Assembly (NCBI RefSeq): GCF_023516575.1
Contig: NZ_JAMGBE010000002.1
Span: 708,320 to 772,319, forward strand
Origin: Sphingomonas hankyongi
Lineage (GTDB): Bacteria; Pseudomonadota; Alphaproteobacteria; Sphingomonadales; Sphingomonadaceae
Reading direction: 5' to 3'
Length of the DNA: 64,000 nt
Part shown: positions 18,917 through 27,824 of the stretch, piece after piece
How the letters are laid out: each line of letters opens with the position of its first letter
How positions within the stretch are numbered: the first letter of the stretch is position 1
Notes under the pieces: model-generated
What the model was told of the DNA's origin: nothing
The model's database searches: none
The model's input: the letters and a program-made list of their open reading frames with translations, nothing else
Made by a program: the position numbers and the translations under genes

Positions 18917-19369
18917 TTAGCGGCGGGCGGCGAAGAAGCCCTTCATTAGCGCGCCTGCTTCAGCCTCCCCAATGCCCCCGAGAACATCGGGGCGGTGGTG
19001 GCAGGTCGGCTGCGCGAAAATCCGTGGGCCATGTACGACTCCGCCGCCTTTGGGATCTTCCGCTCCGAACCTCAGTTCCTTGAGCCGAGCCAACGAGATC
19101 GCCGCGGCGCACATCGCGCAGGGCTCGAGCGTGACCCAGATCGTGCAGTCATCCAGTCGCGCTACCCCCAGCCTCGCTCCAGCCGCGCGGATCGCTTCCA
19201 TCTCCGCGTGGGCGATCGGATCGAGGGATCCCCGCATCGCATTGCGAGCCTCCGCGACGATCGTGTCGCCGAGCGTGACAACTGCGCCGACCGGAACCTC
19301 GCCCGCACTTGCAGCATCCCGCGCGAGCTCGAGCGCGCGACGCATGGGGGGAGGCAAGGGAAAGCTCAT
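18917..19369 (-). CDS. tadA: tRNA-specific adenosine deaminase
   Basis: A 150-residue zinc cytidine/adenosine deaminase-fold protein. The catalytic HAEMEAI motif and the zinc-binding PCAMCAAAI motif are present, and the C-terminal GGVVHGPR and GALMKGFF regions fit TadA. It converts A34 to inosine in tRNA-Arg(ACG). Length is typical. It is transcribed toward the OmpA-like gene. Confidence 0.94.
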   Translation of the reverse strand: MSFPLPPPMRRALELARDAASAGEVPVGAVVTLGDTIVAEARNAMRGSLDPIAHAEMEAIRAAGARLGVARLDDCTIWVTLEPCAMCAAAISLARLKELRFGAEDPKGGGVVHGPRIFAQPTCHHRPDVLGGIGEAEAGALMKGFFAARR

Positions 19370-19404
19370 GCCGATGCGCTAGCCGAGCGTGCGACAGCTG
19401 TCAG

Positions 19405-19680
19405 CTACATGGCGTTGTTGGTCGCCACCTCGTTCTGCTCCGGGCGCGAGACCTCCACGCTGGGCAATTTGACCCTGGCATCTTTGGTCCCGACCTTGAT
19501 CGATCCAGTCTCCACCTCAAACGCCGGCGCTTGGCCACCGGTGGCCGTGACACCGTTGGCGCTGGCGGACACCTGAGGAGCCTGGGCACCTCGCATCTGA
19601 TTGATGTTCACGAAGCCGGAGGCGACGGCGATCACGATTACGACGACGGCAACTATCAGTAGCAGGAGCGCGGCGCGCAT
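19405..19680 (-). CDS. Single-span membrane protein, unrecognised
   Basis: A 91-residue protein with an N-terminal membrane segment (ALLLLIVAVVVIVIAVASGFV). A polar tail follows containing GFVNINQMRGAQAPQVSASA and VGTKDARVKLPSVEVSRPEQ. The ATG at 19680 sits six bases from GGGAG, which decides it over the ATG at 19686. It lies between tadA and rpmB, all transcribed separately. I cannot assign a function; similar short membrane-anchored proteins are common in sphingomonads. Confidence 0.6.
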   Translation of the reverse strand: MRAALLLLIVAVVVIVIAVASGFVNINQMRGAQAPQVSASANGVTATGGQAPAFEVETGSIKVGTKDARVKLPSVEVSRPEQNEVATNNAM

Positions 19681-19782
19681 TTGCATCTCCCAGAATAGGG
19701 CGGCTTCCGCGCCCGTCCAGCAACTCAACAAGGCTCAACGCAAATTGCTGTTATCCAGTTGCCTTGAGAAAGGCCGCGCAAG

Positions 19783-19811
19783 TTGACGAGCAAGCGCCAA
19801 GCAGCTAACGG
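19783..19811 (+). promoter_or_regulatory. Candidate housekeeping promoter of rpmB
   Basis: TTGACG (19783-19788) and TAACGG (19806-19811) with a 17-base spacer, about 50 bases upstream of the rpmB start. A GC-rich inverted sequence follows (GGGCGGCCC/GGGCGC) before the start. Position and spacing fit a sigma-70 promoter. Confidence 0.45.
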
Positions 19812-19862
19812 GCGGCCCTTTCCGGGCGCAGCTATGCGCTCGCTCAAATCAGGATAAAGACC

Positions 19863-20162
19863 ATGTCGCGGGTTTGCGAGCTGACCGGCAAGGGCCGGCA
19901 GGTGGGTAACAACGTTTCCCACGCCAACAACAAGACGAAGCGCACGTTCCTGCCGAACCTGCAGAACGTGACTTTGATCTCCGATGCCCTGGGGCAGAGC
20001 GTGAAGCTGCGCGTCTCTACGCACGGTCTGCGCTCGGTCGAGCATGTCGGCGGCCTCGACAACTGGCTGCTCAAGACCAGCAACGACAAGCTTAGCACCA
20101 AGGCCCGCAAGCTGAAGCGCGAGATCGCGAAGAAGCAGTCGCAGGCGGAAGCCGCGGCCTAG
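19863..20162 (+). CDS. rpmB: 50S ribosomal protein L28
   Basis: A 99-residue protein matching L28: [33 protein letters not shown] and [19 protein letters not shown]. It has the alphaproteobacterial C-terminal extension rich in K/Q/E/A. A component of the large ribosomal subunit. No other ribosomal gene is adjacent. A 318-base gap follows, with a candidate small RNA. Confidence 0.98.
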   Translation: MSRVCELTGKGRQVGNNVSHANNKTKRTFLPNLQNVTLISDALGQSVKLRVSTHGLRSVEHVGGLDNWLLKTSNDKLSTKARKLKREIAKKQSQAEAAA

Positions 20163-20284
20163 GTCTACCCGACTGGCGGGCGCATCCCCGCCGTCTCATG
20201 CGCTGAGTGTCTGGAATCGCAGCGGCGTCCGCCGCCACCTCTTGGCGCGTGCACCGATCAACGTACGTCGCCTCCCCTAAATCT

Positions 20285-20314
20285 CTGACTACGCTCGCTT
20301 TTCCTGAATATAGG
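20285..20314 (+). promoter_or_regulatory. Candidate promoter for the structured intergenic RNA
   Basis: CTGACT (20285-20290) and TATAGG (20309-20314) with an 18-base spacer, in an otherwise gene-free stretch after rpmB. It would start transcription near 20321, giving a transcript that ends at the strong terminator at 20467. Confidence 0.35.
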
Positions 20315-20320
20315 CTGCAA

Positions 20321-20467
20321 CGGGCGTTCAGCCTCGATTGCATGCGAATCGCGCATAAGACCTTCAAGCGACGAGGTTTCCCCCTTTTTCCTCGTCGTCA
20401 TCTAGTTCCCTCGCGTCGCGTAACGAGGGGGGCCCGATGCGCGTTGTTGCATCGGGCCCAACTTTTT
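20321..20467 (+). ncRNA. Candidate small RNA of about 147 nt
   Basis: Four consecutive hairpins lie in the gene-free stretch between rpmB and cobT. They are CGATT/AATCG (about 20334-20352), CGACGAGG/CCTCGTCG with a C/T-rich loop (20369-20397), CCCTCG/CGAGGG (20408-20429) and an 11-bp terminator stem. A promoter-like element precedes them. The exposed CCCCC-TTTTT loop could pair with purine-rich ribosome-binding sites. I do not recognise a known RNA family. A long rpmB 3'UTR is the main alternative. Confidence 0.4.
20430..20467 (+). terminator. Rho-independent terminator
   Basis: A perfect 11-bp stem GGGCCCGATGC / GCATCGGGCCC (20430-20440 with 20449-20459), 8-base loop, then AACTTTTT. It would terminate the candidate small RNA or rpmB read-through before the convergent cobT. 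Confidence 0.85.
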
Positions 20468-20480
20468 GCCTGACGAAGCT

Positions 20481-22295
20481 TCAGGCGCTCTCGAACAATC
20501 GAGCAAGCTGGTCGACCATGGCTCCAGCCAATTGGTCGGCATCCATGATGGTGACAGCCCGACTGTAATAACGCGTGACGTCGTGGCCGATGCCGATCGC
20601 GATCAACTCGATCGTCGAGCGCTTCTCGATCCAGTCGATGATCTGTCTCAGGTGCCGCTCGAGATAGCTTCCGCCATTCGCCGAGGCCGTCGAATCGTCC
20701 ACTGGCGCACCGTCGGAAATCACCATCAGGATCCGGCGCTCCTCGGACCTCGCAAGCAGGCGATTGTGCGCCCACAGCAGCGCCTCGCCGTCGATATTCT
20801 CCTTCAGCAACCCTTCCCGCATCATAAGCCCGAGATGACGACGCGCATGGCGGTAAGGCTCGTCGGCGCGCTTGTAGACGATGTGCCGGAGGTCGTTCAG
20901 CCGGCCCGGCTTGGGCGGACGTCCCGCGGCCAGCCAGGCTTCACGGCTCTGTCCACCCTTCCAGCCGCGCGTGGTGAAGCCGAGCACCTCCGTCGCGACG
21001 CCACAGCGCTCGAGCGTCCGCGCCAGGATGTCGGCGCAGATGGCCGCGATCGCGATCGGGCGGCCGCGCATCGACCCGCTGTTGTCGATCAAGAGCGAAA
21101 CGACAGTGTCCTTGAACTCCGTGTCGCGTTCGACCTTGTAGGATAGCGAATGACCGGGGCTGACCACCACGCGGGCCAGGCGCGCCGCGTCGAGCAATCC
21201 TTCTTCCTGGTCGAAATCCCAGCTTCGTGCCTGCTGTGCCAGCAGCCGACGCTGTAAGCGGTTGGCGAGCCGCGTCACCACATTCTGAAGGCTGCTCATC
21301 TGCTGGTCCAGATAGGCCCTAAGCCGGCCAAGCTCCTCCTCGTCGCAAAGCTCGCCTGCCTCGACGATCTCGTCGAAACGCGTGGTGAATGCCTTGTAGT
21401 CAGTTTCGGGCGACTGCTCCCAGTTTCGACGCCCCGGCGCAGCGAAAACGCTCTCGCTGGCCTCCTCGCCGGACATCGCCTCTTGCTCGCCAGCTTCCGC
21501 CTGATCCGAGTCCTGGCTGTCCGAATCGCCTTCTTCCGCTTCCTCACCGCGAGCTTCCACGTCGCCGCCTGACGGAGTGCTCTCGCCGGTTTCATCCGCG
21601 GCTTCCTCGGTGCCGCCCTGATCGCCCTCTTCTTCGTCACCGCCTTCCTCGGGATCCTGCTCCGTCGGATCCTGGGCCGTTGCCAGGTCCAAATCCTCAA
21701 GCAGCCGCCGTGAAAGCCGAGCGAATGCTGCCTGATCATCGAGCGTGAGGGCCAAGGCGTCCAGCTCGGCAGCGGCCTTGTCCTCGATCCAGGGGGCAAT
21801 CAGCTTCAGCCCGCCAAGTGCGGCTTTGGGCGGCGCTTCGCCGGTCAGCCGCTCGCGCGCGATCAGTCCGATAGCCGTCGCCAGAGGGACTTCTTCGGCG
21901 CTGCGCGCGCGCACGATTGCATCGCCGCGCACGCGGGCGTCCGTGAGCCGCGCGAGGTTCTCGCGCACGCCCCCCATCGACTTCGCGCCCAGCGCCTCGA
22001 CACGAGCGGTCTCGAGCGCGTCGAACACAGCCCGAGCCTCGACGTCCATCGGCGCGTGCGCGGAATGGAGCTTCGCATCGTGATAGCGAAGCCTGAGCGC
22101 TACAGCGTCGGCCGCGCCGCGCGCCTCGGCGACCAAGCGGGGCTCGAGCGCGGGTCCGGGCGATGGGACGCGAGCGGTCTTCCCAGTCGCATTCGCTGGC
22201 TCGGCGGCGAAGACGACATCGGCCTCCGCATCTTTGGCGATCGCGCGCGTCGCGCCGGCAAGAGCGCGGCGAAAGAGGTCGATGCGTTCAACCAT
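20481..22295 (-). CDS. cobT: Cobaltochelatase subunit CobT-like protein
   Basis: A 604-residue protein. The N-terminal helical part holds [11 protein letters not shown], followed by a long acidic Glu/Asp/Ser/Gly-rich linker (about 215-290) typical of CobT. The C-terminal von Willebrand A domain carries the MIDAS motif [11 protein letters not shown], then [15 protein letters not shown]. CobT and CobS form the AAA+ partner of CobN for cobalt insertion in aerobic B12 synthesis. cobN is not in this window, and CobS/CobT pairs without CobN occur widely. ATG 22295 is used rather than the TTG one codon upstream. It follows the 2OG oxygenase by 6 bases, suggesting one transcript. Confidence 0.93.
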   Translation of the reverse strand: MVERIDLFRRALAGATRAIAKDAEADVVFAAEPANATGKTARVPSPGPALEPRLVAEARGAADAVALRLRYHDAKLHSAHAPMDVEARAVFDALETARVEALGAKSMGGVRENLARLTDARVRGDAIVRARSAEEVPLATAIGLIARERLTGEAPPKAALGGLKLIAPWIEDKAAAELDALALTLDDQAAFARLSRRLLEDLDLATAQDPTEQDPEEGGDEEEGDQGGTEEAADETGESTPSGGDVEARGEEAEEGDSDSQDSDQAEAGEQEAMSGEEASESVFAAPGRRNWEQSPETDYKAFTTRFDEIVEAGELCDEEELGRLRAYLDQQMSSLQNVVTRLANRLQRRLLAQQARSWDFDQEEGLLDAARLARVVVSPGHSLSYKVERDTEFKDTVVSLLIDNSGSMRGRPIAIAAICADILARTLERCGVATEVLGFTTRGWKGGQSREAWLAAGRPPKPGRLNDLRHIVYKRADEPYRHARRHLGLMMREGLLKENIDGEALLWAHNRLLARSEERRILMVISDGAPVDDSTASANGGSYLERHLRQIIDWIEKRSTIELIAIGIGHDVTRYYSRAVTIMDADQLAGAMVDQLARLFESA

Positions 22296-22301
22296 CAAGG
22301 C

Positions 22302-22997
22302 TCAGCTATTCGCTCGAAGCCAGCCTGTCACTGCATATCGCGGTGCACCAGCAAGCGGAGTGACCCAGCTGACATTATGCGCCTGCGGCACGCGGAAGAT
22401 GTTCAACGTGTTGAACCCGGGCGTGAAGGCACGGACAACATCGCCCCTCGAATCAAAGAATTGAAGCAGACCGCCCCAGTCCGGCCGCCATTTCGGCGTC
22501 AGGTTCAGGACGTAGGCCGCGCGCCTGCCCATGGAGTCCACCCTGTCGTCATGGGTCGTGAGGAAATGCCCTGCGCGATATCGCGACGCATGGGCATCCG
22601 CGAATGAAACATCGTCCGCTCCGGTGATCGCGCGCATGAGATCCAGCACGTTGTCGCTGCACATGAATTCAGTGAATGGGGTGAGCAGCCCGTCCGAACC
22701 CTCGGCTTTTCGAATGACATCGTAGCGAAACTGAAAGCCAAAACGGCCACCGGAAGTAACAGCCTTTTCGAGCAGCTCGGCCTTGGCCGGCTCCCAGAGA
22801 CCGAGTTCGTCGAGACCAAAGTGCAAAATCTCCTCGCCCCGATTTACGGTCAGCCGCCATTCGGTGCTCTGGGCCAGGTCCTCGTACAGCGCCAAGGCGC
22901 TTTCGCGGGTCAGGAAATCCGTGATCTGCAGGCGACCATGCGCGTCGTAGATCTTCCTCAAAGCCTGCGGGTCCAACCCCCGCGCAAGTTCAAACAA
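22302..22997 (-). CDS. 2OG-Fe(II) oxygenase, TPA1-like, linked to cobT
   Basis: A 231-residue double-stranded beta-helix oxygenase. It has GHFLTTHDD (His-x-Asp iron ligands), AAYVLNLTPKWRPDWGGLLQFFD, the distal His in PQAHNVSWV and the 2OG-binding Arg before YAVTGWLR. It parallels the enzyme at 6347-7111 block by block and is its paralogue. A TTG start at 22997 with GGAGG six bases upstream is chosen, giving the usual N-terminus MFELARGLDPQALRK; a GTG at 23030 is possible. It runs into cobT with a 6-base gap. Substrate unknown. Confidence 0.83.
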   Translation of the reverse strand: MFELARGLDPQALRKIYDAHGRLQITDFLTRESALALYEDLAQSTEWRLTVNRGEEILHFGLDELGLWEPAKAELLEKAVTSGGRFGFQFRYDVIRKAEGSDGLLTPFTEFMCSDNVLDLMRAITGADDVSFADAHASRYRAGHFLTTHDDRVDSMGRRAAYVLNLTPKWRPDWGGLLQFFDSRGDVVRAFTPGFNTLNIFRVPQAHNVSWVTPLAGAPRYAVTGWLRANS

Positions 22998-23253
22998 GAT
23001 CGGCCTCCAAATCTGTGTCCGAGGGGGCACGTGTCCCGATCAGACACAGTGAATCAACAAAAAAGTTGAGTGAAATTAAGAATTTGATTGCAGTTAAGTT
23101 TTCTTAATGGAATCACCCCGCTCGCAGCCGAGGCAAGTGATTCGGTTCGCGCGTTGGCGTTGGGGCTTACCTTCACCAACAACAAAATCTTGGGGCGTCG
23201 AGCAAGCAATTGCTCGGCGATGGGGCGTGGTGATCGTTCTCGGGGTCTTGAAG

Positions 23254-23769
23254 ATGTTTGCAGTCGCGGGCGCAGCGGTCGCTGCCGTCGGCGCGGCTCC
23301 GTCATCGACATCGATGCGGGACCCGACATGGGTCGGCAAGCGCCAGGTCCTCATCGTATCGCAGTTTACGTCGGGTCAGACCGTGATGCCCGAACTCACC
23401 TCAGAATCGCTGTGCGCGCGCGCTCAGGCAATCGCCGCCGCGGGCGCGCCGATGAAGGTGTCCTGCACGAGGCTGGGCGATCCCGCGCTTCTCGATACGC
23501 ATTCCGCCGTCCTGGCAGTGCAGGCATCCGTCAGCGAGCCAGCGCCCGGCAACCCGATGCTGCTGCTAACGATCCGCCGCGGCGACCAGGGCGGAATCGA
23601 GCCTGCGCCTTCTTATTTCGGTTCGACGCCTCGCGCCGTCGCCGTCACCAATTCAGTCGACAACCAAAAGCTCGATGAGGCCATCCGCGCCTCGCTGGGT
23701 GAGCTGCTGCCGTGGCTGAACCAACCCACCGTGAACTTGAATCCAGTACCTAGGAGAGGGGTAGATTGA
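23254..23769 (+). CDS. Exported protein coupled to a serralysin gene (unrecognised)
   Basis: A 171-residue protein. The N-terminal MFAVAGAAVAAVGAAPS looks like a signal peptide, and a GTG at 23227 or 23230 would lengthen it with further hydrophobic residues. The mature part has WVGKRQVLIVSQFTSGQ, two cysteines (ESLCARAQ and KVSCTRLGD) and a Pro-rich C-terminus. Its TGA overlaps the ATG of the following metalloprotease by one base, so the two are translationally coupled. Serralysins are often encoded with an exported inhibitor, and size, export and a possible disulfide fit that role, but I see no match to the Inh family. Function is inference. Confidence 0.68.
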   Translation: MFAVAGAAVAAVGAAPSSTSMRDPTWVGKRQVLIVSQFTSGQTVMPELTSESLCARAQAIAAAGAPMKVSCTRLGDPALLDTHSAVLAVQASVSEPAPGNPMLLLTIRRGDQGGIEPAPSYFGSTPRAVAVTNSVDNQKLDEAIRASLGELLPWLNQPTVNLNPVPRRGVD

Positions 23770-25670
23770 TGCGTACACGTACATTGAGTGACGGTTACCA
23801 AGGCGAAGACTTCTTTGGCGGAGTGACAATCGGCGGCGACACCGTCCTGAACGGCTCCGTCGACGGCCAGGGCGGCACGATCCGCGACAAGCCGGTCTTC
23901 ACCATTGAGCAGGCCGCATATTACCTGAATCGCGGCGATGGTGTGTTCACTGTCGACGGCGTTTCCTACAACTCCGGAGCGAATTGGGACGGCGCTCAAG
24001 GCACTGCCAACAATCAGTGGTATTGGGAGGCTGTATCCAAGAACAATGGCGGCGAAGCGGCTTATTATTCGCTCGGTGGAAGCGGCGCGACCGGCCCGCT
24101 GACCACGATCAACTTCGGCTTTTACGAGTCCCTCGCAACTTTGCCGGATCCCTACGTCTACACGCGACTGTCGGACGGCACGAACGCCAAGTACATCGGC
24201 TTGGCCGTTGCGCAGGGCTTCTCGGCATTCGACGCCGACCAGCGCGACGCGGCTCGCCAGGCGCTGTCAGCCTGGGACGAGCTGATTAACGTCAAGATTG
24301 TCGAGACGGATGCCGCGCATGGCGACATCAATTTCATGAACACGACCACGGGCCCCGCCCAGGCGTCGGCCTACCTGCCGTACGATTACGGTCGCACGAG
24401 CATTGTTCAGGATGACGGCTCGTACGTGACCTACGCCGAAATCGCGGGCGACGTTTACGTCAATCCGAACCAGGCGTCGAACCACCTGTTCGATGAAGGT
24501 CAGTATGGCCTCACGACGCTGATCCACGAGACGGGCCACGCGCTCGGCCTGGAGCATCCGGGCGCCTACAACTTCGGCCCGGGCTTCGACGTTACGTACG
24601 AGAACGGCGCCGAATATTACCAGGACTCCTACCAGTATTCGATCATGTCCTACTGGGGCGGTGAAGAGACCGGTATGCAGCAGGTCGATTGGAACAACCT
24701 GACCTACCGTTACAATTCGACGCCGGGCGTTCACGACATTGCCGCGATCCAGCGGATCTATGGCGCGGACTACACGACGCGTAATGGCAACGACACCTAC
24801 GGGTTCAATACGAACCTCAGCACGCACGGGCTGAACGATGACAGCTACGACTTCGTAAAGACGCCGGCCCCGGTCATCGCGATCTGGGACGGCGGCGGAA
24901 ACAACGACACGCTGGACCTGTCGGGCTACAACACCCCGTCCATTATTGACCTAAACCCGGGCGCGTTCAGCAGCGCCGGCGGAACGGTCGACTTCCTTAC
25001 GCTCGAACAGATCAATGCGAACCGCGCCGCGCAGGGCCTCGCTCCGCGCGACCAGGCGACCTACGATCTCTATAATCAGCTGTTCAAGGACACGTACGGC
25101 CTGACCGACGGCCTGATGCACGACAATATCGGCATCGCCTACGGCGTTACGATCGAGAATGCGATCGGCGGCGGCGGCAACGACCAGATCAAGGGCAACT
25201 CGGTAGCGAACAAGCTGGTCGGTAACGGCGGCAATGACGTGATCTCGGGCGGTGACGGCACCGACTTGATCACGCTTGGCGCCGGCGCCGACAAGTTCAT
25301 CGCTGAGGTGAACTCGAACAAGGTCAACAGCAAGATCGGCACGATGTCGTTCGACGTGGTCACCGACTTCGACGGTACGACCGACAAGATCGACTTCGCA
25401 AGTCTCGATGCGAACAGCAAGGTGTCTGGCGACCAGGCATTCGCCTGGGTTGGCACCAGCGCCAACAAGGATGCCGGCACGCTCAGCTACAAAGTGTACG
25501 ACAGCATGAACGGCGCCGAGAAGGCGCTGGGCTTCGACATCCACAGCACGTCCGGCAGCTACGGTGGTAAGGTCACCGTCGTGATGGCCAACTTCGATGG
25601 CGGCAGTGTCGATCACGCGGTCGTGCTGCTCGGCGCGCCGACGCTCGATGCGACTGACTTCGTTCTCTAA
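23769..25670 (+). CDS. M10 serralysin-type RTX metalloprotease (1)
   Basis: A 633-residue secreted zinc protease. The catalytic motif HETGHALGLEH (residues 253-263) is followed by the Met-turn SIMSYW (Met about 293), the two marks of M10B metzincins. The serralysin C-terminal region starts with TLDLSGY. RTX nonapeptide repeats (GGGGNDQIKGN, GNGGNDVISGGDGTD) bind calcium at about 470-505, and the protein ends in DFVL, the type I secretion end seen in serralysins. No Sec signal. ATG 23769 follows AGGAG. No dedicated exporter is adjacent; the nearest type I system is at 55-61 kb. Confidence 0.93.
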   Translation: MRTRTLSDGYQGEDFFGGVTIGGDTVLNGSVDGQGGTIRDKPVFTIEQAAYYLNRGDGVFTVDGVSYNSGANWDGAQGTANNQWYWEAVSKNNGGEAAYYSLGGSGATGPLTTINFGFYESLATLPDPYVYTRLSDGTNAKYIGLAVAQGFSAFDADQRDAARQALSAWDELINVKIVETDAAHGDINFMNTTTGPAQASAYLPYDYGRTSIVQDDGSYVTYAEIAGDVYVNPNQASNHLFDEGQYGLTTLIHETGHALGLEHPGAYNFGPGFDVTYENGAEYYQDSYQYSIMSYWGGEETGMQQVDWNNLTYRYNSTPGVHDIAAIQRIYGADYTTRNGNDTYGFNTNLSTHGLNDDSYDFVKTPAPVIAIWDGGGNNDTLDLSGYNTPSIIDLNPGAFSSAGGTVDFLTLEQINANRAAQGLAPRDQATYDLYNQLFKDTYGLTDGLMHDNIGIAYGVTIENAIGGGGNDQIKGNSVANKLVGNGGNDVISGGDGTDLITLGAGADKFIAEVNSNKVNSKIGTMSFDVVTDFDGTTDKIDFASLDANSKVSGDQAFAWVGTSANKDAGTLSYKVYDSMNGAEKALGFDIHSTSGSYGGKVTVVMANFDGGSVDHAVVLLGAPTLDATDFVL

Positions 25671-25710
25671 CGAACACGAACGTGCCGCAGCTCTCAGGCT
25701 GCGAAAAAGA

Positions 25711-25738
25711 GGGGCTCCGGGAAACCGGGGCCCCTTTT
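25711..25738 (+). terminator. Rho-independent terminator after serralysin 1
   Basis: A 10-bp stem GGGGCTCCGG / CCGGGGCCCC with a GAAA tetraloop, followed by TTTT. It separates the two metalloprotease genes transcriptionally. Confidence 0.85.
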
Positions 25739-25915
25739 CTATTGGAAGCTTCGATGGATTCTCGTTTTGGAACAACTCCAGCAGTTCCCAAAAATTTAAT
25801 CTTTCGAATTAGTTAATTGGCTGTTGACTCTGTCGTTTGCGCAAGGGCAGGTTCGCTCCCCTTCGCCCGCGAGGGGATTCGCGCGGCGTATTCGCGCGAG
25901 CCTTAGGAGGGAACG

Positions 25916-27766
25916 TTGGGTAGACACTCAGTACGTGCGCAAACGAGCAGCAGCCGCATCGATCACATTAACGCAAGCAAGCAGCCGGTCACGACGACTC
26001 CGACCGCGACCGATCCGGTTCCGCTAACGCCGATCGCCGACGCGGCCGACTTCAACTCTCACTTTCGGTGGGAGAATGTTCCGGGTCTCAACACGATCAT
26101 CACCGACCTTCTTGGGACGGAGCCGCGCGACGGCAAGCTTGTAATACCTCATGGCGACAACGTGCCCGGGACGATTCGCTGGCAGCTGGACGCCGGCGTC
26201 GAGATCAACCTGCGGCCGGGCGGCGATTCCGGCATCATCAACTTCGGGTTCATGGACGCGACGCGCTTTCCCGGTCGGAACAACAATCCACACTTTTATG
26301 GCGAGGGTCAGGGCTATGCTCCCTTCACCGAGGCGCAAAAAGCCGCCGCGAGGATCGCGGTTCAGAACTGGGACGACTTCATCGCGCCTGAGTTCCAGGA
26401 AGTCTCCGTAGGACCCGGCGTCAAGGGCTGGGCGCAGAACAGCGCCGACATCTGGCTCGCCAACACCTTCACCGGCCCCGCGCAAGCGTGGGCCTATTAT
26501 CCCGGTGGCTCTCGAATCGCGAGCGACGTGTGGATCGCGGATCCGCGCGCCAACGGATCCAACGGCCAGCTTAATCCGGGCTTCTACGGTCTGCTGACGC
26601 TCAATCACGAGCTCGGTCACTCGCTCGGCCTGCTGCATCCAGGGTCCTACAATTTCGGAGACGACACCGACGGCGACGGTGTGCCCGACCCGATCAATTA
26701 CACGACCGACGCCGAATATTTCCAGGACAGCACCCAGTTCACGATCATGTCCTATTTCGGCGGCGAGGAGACGGGGCAGCAGCCGGTTGACTGGAACGTC
26801 TTCCGCTATGTCTATCCATCGACGCCGATGGTCGACGACATCTTTGTCGTGCAGCAGAAATATGGTGCCGAAATGAACACGCGGACGGGGGACACCGTCT
26901 ACGGATTCAACTCGACGGCCGACGTGACCAACGAGGCGATGAAGTTCCACACCGGCGAAATGTCCACGATGTTCACCATCTGGGACGCCGGCGGAAACGA
27001 CACGCTCGATCTGTCAGGCTATTACACCAACTCGGTAATCGACCTTCGCGAGGGCGCGTACAGCAGCGCCGGCGGATGGGGAGCGTACGACCCCGCCGTC
27101 GCGGGAACCAATCCCCTGGACCTCACCGCTGCTCAGGTCCTCGCGATCATCGATGCCACAAACAAGGCGGCAGGCTTCACGAGCGGGCGTCCGGCCCCGG
27201 CCAACTATTATCCGGAATATTTCTACGATCTGTATCTGCAGGGCGGAGTCCAGCTCCGGGATGCAAACGGGGTCCTGCAGGTCGATGATGATGGCAACCC
27301 GATCTACATCAACGAAGGCATCAGCTGGAAGGACATCACGGGCAGCGGCCCTGACGGCGCCAACTTCTTGATGCAGCAGAACATCGGCATCGCCTATGGT
27401 GCGATTATCGAGAACGCCATCGGCGGCCATGGCGACGATCGCATCAACGGCAACCAGGCGGAAAATCATTTCACTGGAGGCGCGGGCGCGGACACGTTCG
27501 TCATTGCCGATTACAGTGGCGTGATTTCCGATCCGACCGACACGACCGACTGGAGCAAGACGGTCGTCGACACTTCGGTCGACACCATCATGGACTTCAA
27601 TCACGCCGAGGGCGACAAGGTCGATCTCGCTTCGTTCGGCCACGACACGGTGACCAACGTTCAATATAACGGTACGGACCTGACGTTCAGCGCGAACGGG
27701 CATGACTATGCCGTTCACGTTCTCGGCGCAGGTTTCGATCCGAACACCGACATAGTCTACGGCTGA
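25916..27766 (+). CDS. M10 serralysin-type RTX metalloprotease (2)
   Basis: A 616-residue paralogue of the preceding protease. The zinc motif is HELGHSLGLLH (residues 231-241) and the Met-turn is TIMSYF. NDTLDLSGYYTNSVIDL and GGHGDDRINGNQAENHFTGGAGAD mark the serralysin C-terminal and RTX region. The end TDIVYG is less canonical than DFVL of protease 1. The N-terminus is a Thr/Ser-rich low-complexity leader without Sec signal. TTG start at 25916 is set by TAGGAGGGA upstream. A 245-base gap before it carries an AT-rich stretch (25788-25822) likely to hold its promoter. It has its own terminator. Confidence 0.92.
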   Translation: MGRHSVRAQTSSSRIDHINASKQPVTTTPTATDPVPLTPIADAADFNSHFRWENVPGLNTIITDLLGTEPRDGKLVIPHGDNVPGTIRWQLDAGVEINLRPGGDSGIINFGFMDATRFPGRNNNPHFYGEGQGYAPFTEAQKAAARIAVQNWDDFIAPEFQEVSVGPGVKGWAQNSADIWLANTFTGPAQAWAYYPGGSRIASDVWIADPRANGSNGQLNPGFYGLLTLNHELGHSLGLLHPGSYNFGDDTDGDGVPDPINYTTDAEYFQDSTQFTIMSYFGGEETGQQPVDWNVFRYVYPSTPMVDDIFVVQQKYGAEMNTRTGDTVYGFNSTADVTNEAMKFHTGEMSTMFTIWDAGGNDTLDLSGYYTNSVIDLREGAYSSAGGWGAYDPAVAGTNPLDLTAAQVLAIIDATNKAAGFTSGRPAPANYYPEYFYDLYLQGGVQLRDANGVLQVDDDGNPIYINEGISWKDITGSGPDGANFLMQQNIGIAYGAIIENAIGGHGDDRINGNQAENHFTGGAGADTFVIADYSGVISDPTDTTDWSKTVVDTSVDTIMDFNHAEGDKVDLASFGHDTVTNVQYNGTDLTFSANGHDYAVHVLGAGFDPNTDIVYG

Positions 27767-27783
27767 GGCCGGTTTAATTGAGA

Positions 27784-27817
27784 AGGGCGTCACCCGCTGG
27801 GTGGCGCCCTTTTTTTG
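27784..27817 (+). terminator. Rho-independent terminator after serralysin 2
   Basis: A 12-bp stem (27784-27795 with 27799-27810, one T-G pair), 3-base loop and seven T's. It ends 8 bases before the convergent cobS stop. Confidence 0.9.
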
Positions 27818-27824
27818 TCCGCCT

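Noticed and set aside
20207..20473. 88-codon frame after rpmB
   Set aside because: It spans the hairpins and terminator of the candidate small RNA, is Arg/Ser-rich and lacks a plausible ribosome-binding site.
23254..23769. Calling the serralysin-coupled protein an Inh-family inhibitor
   Set aside because: Position fits, but length and sequence do not show the Inh pattern, so only the coupling is reported and the role is left as a hypothesis.
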